A stretch of DNA of 64,000 nt from Prorocentrum cordatum (GCA_963575745.1 CAUYUJ010019100.1:28501-92500), one strand, 5' to 3'. Shown: positions 10,448-21,469, counted from the first letter of the stretch. The notes: a model not told the origin generated them from the sequence alone. Numbers and translations are program-made.

Positions 10448-10631
10448 GTAATTACCCATACCTCTAGCCCCTCGCCCGTTTTCCCTTCTTTGGAGCCTCC
10501 TGGGAGGCCCTCGTCGCCGCCGCTGGATTCGCCTTGAAGTCCTGGTCAGAGCGCACCCTGGGAGAGGTCGGGGGGGTAGCGGTATCAGTCCCTGTTGGGG
10601 TTGCCACAGGAGCGGCCCAGGCCGCCCCTCG

Positions 10632-10792
10632 CCGTGGGGCACATCACGGCGGCAGTCTCTGTGATGTGCCATCTTCTGCACCCGGGGAGGCCCTCACTCG
10701 GCCCACGGGGTCGTCGGAGGACGGCTCGGGGCGAAACGCCGGTCCAGGGACGGGCGCCACGCTGTGAATGAATCACGGCGTCGGGGTCTGGG
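10632..10792 (+). mobile_element. Family D subtype 2, copy i, degenerate
   Basis: Recognisable GGAGGCCCTCACTCGGCCC core, GGGCGAAACGCCGGTCCAGG block and GGCGTCGGGGTCTGGG right end. The left end is poorly preserved. Confidence 0.55.
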
Positions 10793-10904
10793 CTGTTCGG
10801 GGCGCGCGCGGGTGCCAGCAGCTGCCCAGGCGGAGGAAGAGAGGACAGGCGGGGGAGGTGGGGAGGTGGAGGCGGCGGAGGCATAGGATCAGGAGCCGGA
10901 GCGG

Positions 10905-11160
10905 GGCAAGGAGGAGGAAAGGAGGAGGAGGAGGGGAAGGTGGAGGAGGTGAAGGAGGCGGCGGAAGGCGGGAGGTGGTGGAGGCGGAGGCGGAGGAGGA
11001 GGGAGGAGGAGGAGGAGGAGAAGGAGGAGGAGGAGGAGGAGGAGGAGGAGGAGGAGGAGGAGGACGAGGCGTAGGAAGAGGAGGAGGAGGAGGAGGAGGA
11101 GGAGGAGGAGGAGGAGGACGAGGACGAGGAGGAGGAGGAGTAGGAGGAGGCGAGGCGCAG
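10905..11160. repeat. (GGA)n microsatellite
   Basis: Imperfect GGA/GAG/GGC tract. Confidence 0.9.
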
Positions 11161-11585
11161 GAAGACGAAGACGAACCCGCAGGCGGAATGCCAGGGCCGG
11201 CAGAACGACGCAGGTGTGCTGGCGGGCGGGATGGCCGCGCGACAAACAGCCTGTGATGAACCTTCCTCGGATCCCACATCCCTGGCGCGAGTCCTCTGCA
11301 TCAGGCGGCGCGTAAGCCGGGAAACGAAATAGGTTATCGCAGGGTGCTTTCAACAGCGGCTTCAAGCCGCCGCCGCCGCCATCTCTCAGCCGCGTGCTGC
11401 ACCGCCCTCGGGGCGAAGGTCGTCAGCCAGGCGACCACGGGAACCTGTAACGTTCAGTTCGCCAGGCGTCGCGACGTAATCATCACGGGGGCCCGCCTTT
11501 GTGGTGTGTGTGTGTGTGTGTGTGCGATCGCGGCGTGGCTGCGACGGTTGACGCCGGCCTCGTTCGAGCCCGCTGCGCTGCTGGC
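11161..11585. other. Non-genic stretch with (GT)n
   Basis: Contains a short (GT)9 tract at 11506-11523. No gene recognised. Confidence 0.5.
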
Positions 11586-11772
11586 GCAGACATGCGACGT
11601 CCTAATTTTTTTCAGGACGGCATCCCTGGCAGTCCCGACCCTTTCCCCGGGACCGGCTTTTCGTCCTGAGTCGTTTTCTGACGGTCCCGAGGCCCGACGA
11701 GGGCCCCCCAGGGGCCGAACATTGGGAAAAAACCTCTCGTCCTGATTTTTTAAACGACGCGAGCATGTCTGG
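11586..11772 (-). mobile_element. Family D subtype 1, copy j (inverted)
   Basis: GCAGACATGCGACGTCCTAA to CGACGCGAGCATGTCTGG. Full length; terminal CAGACATG/CATGTCTG inverted. Closest to copy q at 27330-27517. Confidence 0.8.
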
Positions 11773-11796
11773 TGCTAGTAATTATATCTTTGTGCG

Positions 11797-12402
11797 TCCC
11801 ATGGGCTCCTCTCGTGGCGAAATGCTTCTAGGCCTCCTAGATGGGGTTGTAGTAGATGGGGTCGGAGGATGGCGCTGCATCGCCGATGCATCGCTGATGC
11901 GGCTCGATGCGGAGCCGGATTTGCTTCACGTCGACGTCGCCGATGTATCGCCGACGTCGACGATGCATCGCCGACGCATCGGCGATACGTCGCCGATGTA
12001 TCAGCGATGCGGCGCGATCCTCCGACCCCATCTACTCCGACCCCATCTTGGAGGCCTCTATAGTATGGCTTTGTGCGTCCCATGGGCTCCTCGCGTGGCG
12101 AAATGCTGCGACTGGAGGTTTTGCGTCTGCCTGTGTGCCTCCGGGAGCTCGCGGGGGGGCCCTTTGACCGAACCCTCGGGCGACCATTTTCGAATATTCT
12201 TGGACAATTTCTTATTTGTCTTCCAGAATCCGCCTGTAGGAGGACATGTCCGACCTAATCCTGGGGAAGGGTTTACCTTTGGGGGTCCCGTGGGCTCCTC
12301 GCGTGGCGAAGTGCTGCGACGGGAGGCTTTGCCTCCGCCTGTGGGCCTCCGGGAGCTCGCGGGTGGGGGGGGGCCCTCTTTGGGCCAGGCCCTCGGGGCG
12401 TC
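11797..12402 (+). repeat. Interspersed GGGCTCCTCGCGTGGCGAA repeat units
   Basis: The block CCATGGGCTCCTCKCGTGGC followed by GAAATGCT occurs at about 11798, 12078 and (as CCCGTGGGCTCC) 12288. The latter two continue for about 110 bp through GGGAGCTCGCGGG. The first unit is cut by the C element at 11829. Confidence 0.65.
11829..12058. mobile_element. Foldback element, family C, copy 1
   Basis: About 230 bp with roughly 45-bp terminal inverted repeats. The left end reads AGGCCTCCTAGATGGGGT; the right end is ACCCCATCTTGGAGGCCT. The interior is packed with self-complementary GCATCGCCGATGCATCG-type motifs, giving a very strong hairpin. The second copy is at 16548-16761; intron 2 of the 45-kb gene carries similar interior motifs. 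No ORF. Confidence 0.8.
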
Positions 12403-12784
12403 CAGGGAAGACTGCTTTGGAGGAAGGCCTGGTCCTAGGGGGAGGTCGGGCACGTCCCTCCACAGGGGGAGTAGGGCCGTGTCCCCCTGCAGGCGGGTTT
12501 GGGGCGACGGTTGAAGAGCAGGCGAACAATGACGCTACCGAGGAACCCCAAGCAAGCAAGCAAGATGGCCAAGCATCCTGAAGGATGCGTGGGCTGGTGG
12601 GCGAGAACACTCGTGGTTCCTGCCTGCATTCGCATCGGGAAACTCACAGATGCCAGCACAATTTGGCCGCGTCGGCACCGCCGCGTGCTGGACCAAACGT
12701 CCCCGCAGGAGGAGGAGAATGAGGAGGCTGAGGAGGAGGAAGGAGGAGGGGGAGGGCGAGAAAACCAACCGCAAAATGCGAAAT
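12403..12784. other. Non-genic stretch
   Basis: Contains a GTCGGGCACGTCCCTC / CCCCCTGCAGGCGGG segment, the inverse of AGGAGGACATGTCCGACC near 12239 and CTGCAGGAGGACATGCCCGA near 19767, plus a short GGA tract (12708-12760). No gene. Confidence 0.5.
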
Positions 12785-15640
12785 GATCGAAACAGTCTTT
12801 ACACTTCCATTGCCAACTGCTGTCTGGGGCGGCCTCGTCGCCTTCTGGCTGCCCACTTTAGTGGGGAACCGTCCAAGGACCTTGACGAAAGAGCCTCCGC
12901 TACTCATCGCAATTTTCATGTACAAGGCGACCTGTCTGGAAGCCAGACATCCGAAAGTGGCTGAACTGACACTCTACTCAGGACCTCTTCGTTGCTCACT
13001 CTTGACACGTACGAGCATTGGATGCCCATGATGCGCCTCAGGCTTCTTCAGTGGAGAGCGTCCAGCCGAGCCTTTTCAGCACGGAGAAGCCACACTGAGT
13101 CGAAGGAGTCCAATAGCTTGCTCAGGACGCACGCCTCGAAAATCTGCAGCTTGCGCGCCAGGCCTATGGACGAGTGAGACTACATCTCCCGTACCTTGTT
13201 GAAAATACCCGTGGTTTTCCCAATGCGCCGAGATAGCTCCAACGACGCCTTACCGTCACACGTGATCAGCCTACCGAGGTAAACAGCCTCCCTTATTGCA
13301 CACATTGGTCCGCCATCCGGTTTCGTCATAATCATGCCTGTCGAAATCTGCATCTATATCGTCTTATTCCAATTTAGTTCCAATCCGTACTTCCTGCCCT
13401 CTTCGACGATGGCATTCAGCATGAATTGTAAGCTCCCTTGGTGCTGTGATGCCAACAGATTATCATCGGCATATAGAGCATCTCTGGTAACCAGGAAAGC
13501 CAGCTCGTCGCGAAGATCGGTTCGCTCGAACACGTCATGCAGAAGAACGCTTTGTACGGCTATGAACAGGTGGGGCCATAGCGGGCATCCTTGGGCAATA
13601 CGTGCACATTGACGTCTCTCAGAAAATGAACCCGTGTGATCATGTATCACTAACTACCGGCCGGCTCTCGTAGATCGCCCGTATCATGTTCACCACATCC
13701 GCGGGCAACCCAAACCTTTTCAAAGCTGTGCACATGACGTCTGGCTTTAGTCTGTCGAATGCTTTCGCCCAGTCCAGCACAAAGAGCAGCATCCCACCCG
13801 AGTTGCTGTTGTGTGCGGTGTCTATCATGCGCCTCACCAGCATCAGAGCGTCTGTGGTGCTGCGCCCCAGTCGGGATCCTTACTGCGAGTCCCGCATCCT
13901 GGTCTCGGCCCCTCCACCAATCAGCCTTTGATGCAGCATAGAAGCCAGGAGCTTGTACCCGACAGGCAATCATGAGATAGGGCGGTAGTTTGCTGATAGC
14001 GTGGCGTCGCCTTTCTTGAGCAGCAGCACGACTTTTGCACGCCGCCACGACTTTGGAATGGCTTTGCTTTCCCAGCAGCGTTGGCAAACGCGGAGTAGAA
14101 TGCCGCAAGCAAGATCGTCGTCTGCCAGTGCCTTCCAGAAGTCAGGCGGAACGTCGTCAGGACCAGCCGCCTTTCCAACCTTCAGTTTGCCAAGCGCTCT
14201 CTGGAGTTCGTTCAACGTGAACGACGATATGGCGATTGGCAGAATAGGCCCGAGCAGCGCGTCACTTGCTGGGCTCTCGCTGCCGAAACGTCGCTGCCAC
14301 TGCACATGCTCAACATAGTCGGCCATCACATTTGCCCTGCTCGCCAAGTCACTCAGACTGCCGTCTGGCTCTCTGATGCAGACATGCTTGACGGCCCTGG
14401 GCTTTCGGAGGTACCTGGTGGCTTCCCAACTCACCCCGCGAGTGAATTCATCCAGCCTCGTTTTACGATCTTCTTCGCCGGATTTTCTTATGAGCTTGTG
14501 GAGTTTGTGTTCACCCTCGTGGTCGGCTGTCCTGCGGCAGGCGTCCCGGCGCGAAATCAATTCCAGCGTAGCTTGGCTTGTCAGTGGCCGCCTGGCCAGG
14601 GGACCTCTGTCAGGAAGCGCGCCGGCGGCATGGGCGAAAGCAATTCGAAGCTCCTCCGCAGCATCGTCCAATGATCATTTCTGGCCAGAAGACGGTTGCA
14701 TGAACCTATGTGTGAACTCAGCTCGAACGCCTGAGTGTCGAAGCGCAGACTTGTCTAGTGATTTCTTTTCAACCTGGGACTCCGGCTTGAACTTCACAAT
14801 GGTCTCTGCGATCGTGATGAAGTGATGGCTGTTTAATGCGATTGACCGGCTCGTCTGGCAACTCGTGATCGTGGCCAGGTCGCTCCGGTGGCATAGTACA
14901 GGATCGATCTGGGCGGAACGTTCTGCAGAAATTGGTTCCATAGGGTGCGTTCAAAGACTGCGACATGAAACGTGCATGTCCAGAGGGTTGTCGAAGAAGC
15001 TGTTTGCAACAATTGGATCACACGCCTCGCAACATTCGAATAGAAGCTGCTGATGCGAAGTTGCGATCTCCTGGAGGTCATGTCGGGGCGCCGCCTTGAA
15101 CACGAACGGCCCAATCATGTGGTCCTCAGAAGCACCAGTGTGACGCAGACGAGCGTTGAAGTCCCCAAAAGCATACGTCATGCTGTGGTCCGTGGTCGGC
15201 CGGACGAGCCCCTCGAGCGCGTTGAAGAAGTTCTGCCGCTTCTCGAAATCGTGTCCAGAGTGAGGAGCATAGGCTGAGACGAGTGTCCACATCCCTCCGT
15301 GCATTCGCATGCGAAGAGTCGCCAACCGATCACAATGAACTTTAAAGGCCACGACTGCGGAGCGTACTCTAGGCGACACTATGAAACCCTCGCCCGCCCA
15401 AGGACGCCCTTCTGGATCAGGCTCCCCTTCTGGATCTGGATCAGGACGGATACCTCATTTTGAAAATGAGGTATCCGTCTTGCTGAAACTATTCGGCTCC
15501 AAGAAGATGTGCCTCTTGAGTGCATCAAATATCAATGTTATGCTGTTGCATCGCAAGCTGCAGCTCAGTTAGCTTAATGATGGAATCACCCCTCAAACCC
15601 TCTATGTTCCAAGTGCCAATGCGTTTCACGCAGCACGGGC
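12785..15640 (-). pseudogene. Decayed LINE (endonuclease + reverse transcriptase)
   Basis: Minus-strand remnant of an APE-type non-LTR retrotransposon. Pieces in order: endonuclease start GTWNIEGLRG (about 15600-15628), GFIVSPRVR and AYAPHSG (about 15260-15390), FGDFNARL (about 15140-15175); RT block AAGPDDVPPDFWKAL and SANYRPIS (about 13970-14180), FVLDWAKAFDRL (about 13740-13790), RIAQGCPLWPHLF and LYADD (about 13450-13600), GLELNWNKT (about 13360), then the YLGRLIT, FEACVLSKLL and SYVSRVSNEEVL segments (about 12965-13290) and a basic RRRRGRPRQ tail near 12820. Reading frame changes and several in-frame stops occur (for example TGA near 15523 and 13053), and a 35-bp palindrome interrupts the endonuclease. 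No RNase H is visible. It resembles LINEs common in dinoflagellates; it is no longer able to encode a protein. Confidence 0.9.
15445..15479. repeat. Perfect 35-nt palindrome
   Basis: GACGGATACCTCATTTT, one G, then its exact reverse complement. It lies within the decayed endonuclease region at 15.38-15.53 kb and appears inserted. Confidence 0.9.
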
Positions 15641-15961
15641 TAGAATACCTCCGGGGCCTGCCCCACGATAGATTTCCAGAATGACGAAGTATGTGTCTAT
15701 CGTTTTCGTCTTCTCTTCTGTCAGGGTCGCGGTATTGGAAACCACGCACTCCAGAATTGCTTGCATATGCACATGGACTATGCGAAGATGTATGCGAAGA
15801 TATGGATCGAATTCTCAAACGTTTTGGGTTCATTCTCACACGTTCTCAGATGCGAAGATGTGGATCGAATTCCTGCCTTCTGAGAAGCCCCTGAGATTCT
15901 TCTAGAGCCGGCCCCACGTCGCCAACCCCACTGCGCTCTCCGACAAAGTCCCAGGTCTCCC
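15641..15961. other. Non-genic stretch
   Basis: A GCGAAGAT-TGGATCGAATTC motif is repeated at about 15795-15825 and 15852-15873. Otherwise nothing recognised. Confidence 0.5.
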
Positions 15962-16144
15962 CCCAGACCTCGCGCTGTGAAACAATCACGACGAAAGATG
16001 TTTCGCCATTTTCGGCCTCCGGGGGCCCTTCCCGGGCCTCGCGGCCGACAAAAAACGTCCCAGGACGAAAAGCCGGTCGCGGGGAAGGGGTCCGGACCTC
16101 TGGGGGTCGACGCTGCGAAAAAATCACGACGTCGGGGGTCTGGG
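15962..16144 (+). mobile_element. Family D subtype 2, copy k
   Basis: CCCAGACCTCGCGCTGTGAA to CACGACGTCGGGGGTCTGGG. Full length and well preserved. A fragment similar to the D core in reverse orientation follows at about 16330-16440. Confidence 0.8.
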
Positions 16145-16547
16145 CCTCGTCGTGTCTTGGTTCGCAGTGTGGACCCCTCTGCGCTCCTGCCCCCGCACCG
16201 CGTCTTCCTCTCGAGCCCATCTTCGACGGACCTGGCGCCCAGTGAGGAACCCCTCTTGCGCTCCCCGGCAAAGTCCCAGGTCTCCCTCGTCGCGGCTTGG
16301 TTCGCAGCGTGAGCCCCCTTGCCACATGCTCCTTCCCCGGGGCAGTTTTTTTCACCTCGAGCCGCCCCTCGACGGACCTGGGGCCCAGGGAGGGCCCCCA
16401 GAGCCCGACAGCGAAACCGAACATCATCCCGTCGTAACGTGTGCTGTTCTGCTGCTGTCGCAGCAGGTTGAGGCTCGGGGGAGCATCGAAGCTTCGGAAG
16501 GAGGCTCGAGGGAGGATCGACGATCGGGGGAGGGCTCAGGTTTCTCA
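16145..16547. other. Non-genic stretch
   Basis: Partial D-like sequence around 16330-16440 and a GGAGGATCGACGATCGGGGG motif (16510-16530) that recurs near 16790. No gene. Confidence 0.45.
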
Positions 16548-16761
16548 GGGCCTCCTAGATGGGGTCCGAGCAGATGGGGGCGGAGGACGTCGCCGCATCG
16601 CCGGTACATCGGCGATGCATCGGCGATGCATCGGTGATGCACCAGCGGTGCATCGTCGACGTCGGCAATGCATCGACGACGTCGAGCCGCATCGCCGATG
16701 CATCGGCGATGCGGCGCGATCCTCCGACCCCCATCTCCTCCGACCCCGTCCAGGGTGCCTC
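16548..16761. mobile_element. Foldback element, family C, copy 2
   Basis: GGGCCTCCTAGATGGGGTCC at the left and CGACCCCGTCCAGGGTGCCT at the right, with the same CATCGGCGATGCATCGGCG hairpin interior as copy 1. Confidence 0.8.
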
Positions 16762-17340
16762 CAGAGGCTCTGGGGGAGGAGGGCCGAGGCAGGATCGACG
16801 ATCGGGGGAGGACACCCAGGTTTCGGAGGGAGGATCGAGGGGAGGATACAGGGTCGGGGGAAGGAGCGAGGCTTTGCAGGGGAGAGCCGAAGGGAAGACC
16901 GAGGGGCCCAGCCCCCCATCGGGCGATCGGAAACATGGATCAATGGGGCGGGGATCACGGGCAATCCATGGACTCGGCGACCGCGCGCCAGATCCATGGA
17001 TCGCCAATCCACGTTTGAGCGCCCCCGACACCTGCCTCCCGGGCGAAGAGACCACTGCGGGTGCACCGAGTCTGGCCAGACCCACACCGTAGGCCCAGGA
17101 TGGGTGCCTGTGCCGTCCTGGCCAGGGCAGGAGGGCGGACATTTGCACAGGTCTTGTGCTCGGGATGGCCCTGGCCAGGATCGGTGTATGTGCATCATTC
17201 TCTTCCGGTTGTCCTCCCCTCGAAATCCATGGATCGCTAATCCATGTTGGCGCGCCCCCGAATGACGTCCGTGCCGGCAACTGAAACTATTTGCTCCTCT
17301 GCCGCTACTCTTCTTCCGAAGACGGCTGGCCTTCGCTTCT
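16762..17340. other. Non-genic stretch, nothing recognised
   Basis: Contains ATCCATGG-type motifs repeated at 16966, 16993, 17226 and 17240 (CGCCAATCCACGTTTG and CGCTAATCCATGTTGG, also at 17624). Mid-GC sequence with no recognisable protein. Confidence 0.45.
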
Positions 17341-17344
17341 CGGC

Positions 17345-17622
17345 GGAGGAGGGGGAGGAGGAGGAGGAGGAGGAGGAGGAGGAGGAGGAGGAGGAGGAGG
17401 AAGAGGAGGAGGAGAGGGGAGGAGGAAGAGGAGGAGGAGGAGGAGGAGGAGCGATGAGCGAGGAGGAGGGAGGAGGAGGGGAGGGAGCCGAAGGAGGAGG
17501 AGGAGGAGTAGGAGGGAGGAGGAGGAGGAGGGGAGGAGGAGCGGAAGGAGGAGGACGAGAGGACGAGGACGAGAGGAGGAGGAGGAGGAGGAGGAGGAGG
17601 AGGAGGAGGAGCAGGAGGATCG
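17345..17622. repeat. (GGA)n microsatellite
   Basis: Imperfect GGA/GAG tract of about 275 bp, followed by a GC-rich low-complexity stretch (17640-17830). Confidence 0.9.
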
Positions 17623-17849
17623 CCAATCCACGTTTGCGCGTCCCCGACCCCAGGAGCCCCCGCCCCGCCCGCCCGCGGCGGCGGCCGACGGCGGCTTCGC
17701 CTCCAACGGCCGCGCCTCTGGCGGCCGCGGCGCGTCCCGCGCGGGGGCGGCGCTGAGGCCGCGGCGACGCCGCCGACGACGACGCCGACGACGACGATGC
17801 CGACGGCGACGCCGCGGACGACCCTGAAGCCGCCGACGCTGGCGCCGAA

Positions 17850-18041
17850 GTCGCGTTGTAAACAAAATCGCGACGGGGGGGTTTTCGCTACGCTCGGCCT
17901 CCATAAGCTCTTATACTGGGCCTCGGGACCGTTTACCAAAAAACGACTCGGGACGAACAAAAACCAGTCCCAGGCCCAGTGAAGGGGTCCAGACCACTGG
18001 GGGTCGACGCTGCGAAAAAGTCACGACATCGGGGGTCCGGG
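17850..18041 (+). mobile_element. Family D subtype 2, copy m
   Basis: GCGTTGTAAACAAAATCGCG through GGCCTCGGGACCG to CACGACATCGGGGGTCCGGG. Diverged but complete. Confidence 0.7.
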
Positions 18042-18508
18042 GGCCCGTGGCCAGAGGGGGAACTGTACCCATACCGCTGCCCTCGCCTCGTTTTCCCTTT
18101 TTGGGGGCCTCCTGGGAGGCCCTCGTCGCCACCGCTAGATTCGCTTCGAAGTCCTGGTCGGAATCCACCCCAGGAGAGGTCCGGGGAGCAGCGGTATCGG
18201 TTTGGTTCCCCCAGCGGCGACGCCGCCGACGACGGCGCGCCAACGACGGCGACGCCGCGGACGACCACGCCGCCGCCGCCGCCGGCCTGGCCCCAGCGGC
18301 CCGGAGCGGGGGCGCCGTCGCCTTCTGCCTTCTGCCGACGCCTCCTCCTCCTCCTCCTCCTCCTCCTCCTCCTCCTCCTCCTCCTTCCTCTTCCTCCTTG
18401 CAAGAAGGGGCCTTGACCTCGTGGGTCGAAGGAGTTGCCACTGCTCGAAGAAGAAAAAAAACGGCATAAGCACAAACTCTTGGAGGTCCGCGCGGAGCTG
18501 TTTTTTGG

Positions 18509-18705
18509 ATCCGCGTTAGGGGCGCCGCCCCTGGCACAGACCCAAGAACTCCGCGCGGAGCGCCACAAGTTTATGTTTATGCAGGTTTTTTTCTTCTGAT
18601 TTTTTTGAATCCGCGTTGGGCGCCGCCCCTGGCACAGATCCAAGAAAAATCCGCGCGGAGCGCCACGAGTTTATGTTTGTGCAGGTTTTTTTCTCTCTTC
18701 TGGTC
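18509..18705 (+). repeat. Tandem pair of about 98-bp units
   Basis: GATCCGCGTTAGGGGCGCCG and GAATCCGCGTTGGGCGCCGC start two units that both run through GGCACAGA-CCAAGAA, CCGCGCGGAGCGCCAC and GTTTATGTTTRTGCAGG. A related half-unit lies at 3098-3182. A short CCT tract lies just upstream (18345-18395). The 18706-19011 stretch after it has a pyrimidine run but no gene. Confidence 0.75.
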
Positions 18706-19011
18706 GCTTCCTCGGTGCGAGGCGGCGGACGGCGGCGGAAGCAGAGCGAGGCCGCCTCCGCCGGCTTCCGCCGGCGGAAGGCCGGCGGAGGGCCCGCGGA
18801 GGTAAGAGGCCCCAAGAGGGGGGGCAACCTTCGGGATCCGCCACGTGGCCGTTGCCCTCTCTCTCTCTCTCCAGATATGTCCAGCGTGTTCAAAACACGG
18901 CACCGTGGCGGCAGAAGTCCCTCACCATCTGCACTATTGTTCCCGAGTTGGGTGGGGCACGATGGGCGGCGGGGTCATCGCTTTCGGGTGGGTCATCGCT
19001 TTCGGGGAACG

Positions 19012-19326
19012 CTCAGACTCTGAGAAGGGAGCGGCGCCCGAGACATCCTGCAGAGCCGCTGGATCTCAGAGATTCTCGATCTATCCTCTCGGGCCGAACA
19101 AAAGGGGGGCTAGGGAAGGGGGGGGGTACGACATCTGCTGCATGCAGCTGGTTTCGGCCCCGCCGCCGGACCCATTCCTCGGTACATGGGCGCCTCCCGG
19201 CGCCGGGAGGCGCTGGGAAAGTCAGCCGCGTGAGCCGATTTCGCTGCCCTGCCCTTTGCTATCCCCCCCCCTTTCGTTACCCCCCGGTCCTCGCCCGATC
19301 TCATCCTCGTCCTGGCTTCGTCTCAG
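19012..19326 (+). mobile_element. Family A copy 3, split by a family B element
   Basis: The A-type interior (ACGCTCAGACTCTGAGAAGG, GAGATTCTCGAT) is at 19012-19090. The A-type right end (CCTCGCCCGATCTCATCC to CCTGGCTTCGTCTCAG) is at 19285-19326. Between them lies a B element. The usual A left end is missing. A 5-bp TCCTC occurs on both sides of the insert, a possible target duplication. Confidence 0.7.
19095..19281. mobile_element. Foldback element, family B, copy 2 (nested)
   Basis: AAAAGGGGGGCTAGGGAAGG at the left and CCCTTTGCTATCCCCCCCCC with TTTCGTTACC at the right are diverged inverted ends. The interior CATCTGCTGCATGCAGCTGG and GGCGCCTCCCGGCGCCGGG matches copy 1 at 1312-1509. Confidence 0.75.
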
Positions 19327-19504
19327 TGGCAAGTCGCGACGGCGCTCGCCGTCGAAGTGCGGCGGCAGCGGTGGCGCCGCCGCCGCCGCGGGGCGCCGCC
19401 GCCGCTCCAGGCGGGGGCGGCTCCGTATAGCTGCTTCTCGGCGGCGCGGGCCCAGGAAGGTGGCGTTCGGTCGGGCACGTCCTGCTGAAAGGAGGAGTTT
19501 TCGG

Positions 19505-19577
19505 GTATACAGTCGGGGCGCTGAAGGAGGAGCCCTTTTCGTTGGGGAGGGGCTCGGTGTTCCTTAGTTGGTTTGCA
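19505..19577 (+). repeat. 73-bp dispersed repeat, also at 27890-27962
   Basis: CAGTCGGGGCGCTGAAGGAG through GTTGGGGAGGGGCTCGGTGT to TTTGCAGT. The second copy is about 90 percent identical. Both end in a pyrimidine-rich stretch and TTGCAG, resembling an intron 3' end. The 19578-19824 stretch shows nothing else. Confidence 0.65.
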
Positions 19578-19824
19578 GTGCTCCTTGGGTTTTCCTGAGG
19601 CTTTCATGGAACATCAGAGCTGAACTTATGGGAAAAGGGGGCCTCGTTCCTTATGTAGGGTTCCTTAGGTCAACGCCCCGACTGTAGTCGAACATTTGTT
19701 GCTCTTTGAACTACTTCTGCATGCTGTTGACAGATGTCTTAACTTTTTCCCCTTTGAAATCTGCCTGCAGGAGGACATGCCCGACCTGAAGCTTGCGCTC
19801 AGATTTGTTCGGCAAGTTCCGTCG

Positions 19825-20025
19825 GCGTTCCGTCGGTGTCCCGTCGGTGTCCCGCCGGGTTGTCCAGCCGGTGTCCCGTTGGTGCCCCGACGGTGTCCCG
19901 TCGGTGTCCCGTCGGTGGCCCGTCGGTGGCCCGCTGGTGTCCCGTCGGTGAACCGCTGGTGTCCCGAAATTGTCCCGTCGGTGTCCCGTCGGTGTCCCGT
20001 CGGTGTCCCGCCGTGTTGTCCCGTC
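19825..20025. repeat. 11-bp minisatellite (GTCGGTGTCCC)n
   Basis: Reverse-complement version of the GGGACACCGAC 11-mer, about 17 units with variants. Confidence 0.9.
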
Positions 20026-20262
20026 GGTTTTCCGGCGCCGGATGTCTGGGGTGTTGCCTGCGTCCTCTTCCCCTCCCCCTCCACTGAGATCCGACGTCGG
20101 GAATAATCGCACTATTGAAACTCGCGACCGGCGTCTTCGACCCCATCTTTATGCGGAACCTCTCGAGCCAGATCGATCCCCGAGGGTCCTTGCCCTCGAA
20201 GCCAGACGAATACGACTGGAGCGAAAACAAAATGCTGCGCCTGGAAATGGAGGTCCTCGGAC

Positions 20263-20400
20263 TCAGACCCCTGACGTCGTGATTTTTTCGCGACGTCGAC
20301 CCCCGGCAGAGGTCTGGACTCCTTCCCCAGGACAGTCGTCCTTTGATGGTCCCGCGAGGCCCAGTGAGGGCCCCCGGAAGCCGAAAATGGTCGGCCACGA
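20263..20400 (-). mobile_element. Family D subtype 2, copy n (inverted, truncated)
   Basis: CAGACCCCTGACGTCGTGAT with a GACGTCGACCCCC block and a CCCGGAAGCCGAAAATGG core; the distal end is missing. Confidence 0.65.
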
Positions 20401-20845
20401 GTAGAGGGGGGCAGGGGAAGGGGGGAAGGCTTTTTAGAAGCACCTCTGCTCCTTAGAAGCGCGGGCCTCGTCTGTAGGCGCGAGGCCGGCACGCGTCTAA
20501 GAAGCAGCCTCCTGAGAAGCTTTCCCCCTTCCCCTACCCACTTGTGCGCGCCGACAAAATGGCGAAAGACCTCTTGTCGTACTTGGTTCGCAACGCGAGG
20601 GACCTGGGGACTCCCCAGCTTCCGGCAAGGAGGGCGTGGCGGTCGGCTATACGTGCGAGAGGGACCCCCTGCCGAGGAGGGACCCCAGGTACTCAGTCGG
20701 GCAGCCGGGCATGTCCCTCTACAGGAGGAATATCCGAAACCAGTCCAAAAATGGTCCGGGGGCGATCCCCCTAGTATCCTGAATCCTCCTTGAACATTGT
20801 TTGGCACAAATCAAGCAATTCTCCCCGAATCCGCCTGCATAGGAG
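20401..20845. other. Non-genic stretch
   Basis: An inverted pair CTTCTAAGGAG-like / AGAAGCRCSTCT (20420-20520) suggests a hairpin. CTCTACAGGAGGAATATCC at 20711 recurs at about 21767. No gene. Confidence 0.45.
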
Positions 20846-21422
20846 GGCATGCCCCCTCCCTCCCTCCCCCCTCCCCCCTCCTCCTCCTCCCCCCCCTCCT
20901 CCTCCTCCTCCTCCTCCTCCCTCCCTCCCTCCCCCTCCCTCCCCCTCCCTCCTCCTCCTCCTCCTCCTCCTCCTCCCCCTCCTCCTCCTCCTCCTCGCGA
21001 AGGGCGGCGGCGGCGGGGGCCTCGGGGGCCGCCGGGGGGGCCCAGAGCCCGAGGTCGGGCCGCACCCTCGCTCGCGCAGCGGTCGGCACGCCGCGCGCCC
21101 CCTCGGGCCACACTCTCTGCGGCCCCGCGGCCGCCCCCCGCCCTCTCTCTCCGGCGGGCGGGGGCTTTTTCCCCCTCGGCGCCCGGAGGTCTGCACCGAG
21201 GTCCTCCTCCTCCTCCGCCTCCTCGTCCTCCTCCTCCTCGTCCTCCACCTCCTCCTCCTCCTCCTCCTCCTCGTCCTCCTCCTCCTCCTCCTCCTCCTCC
21301 TCCTCGCTCCTCGCTCCTCCTCCACCTCCTCCTCCACCTCCTCCTCCTCCTCCTCGCTCATCGCTCCTCCTCCTCATCCTCCTCCTCCTCCTCCTCCTCC
21401 TCCTCCTCTTCCTCCTCCTCTC
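20846..21422. repeat. (CCT)n microsatellites around a GC-rich island
   Basis: CCT/CTC tracts at 20846-20998 and 21200-21422 flank about 200 bp of very GC-rich sequence. Long low-complexity frames on both strands are artefacts. Confidence 0.85.
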
Positions 21423-21469
21423 CAGTGGGCGTCGGCGCCAGACCCTGGGAGGGGTCCTCATCCCATGGG

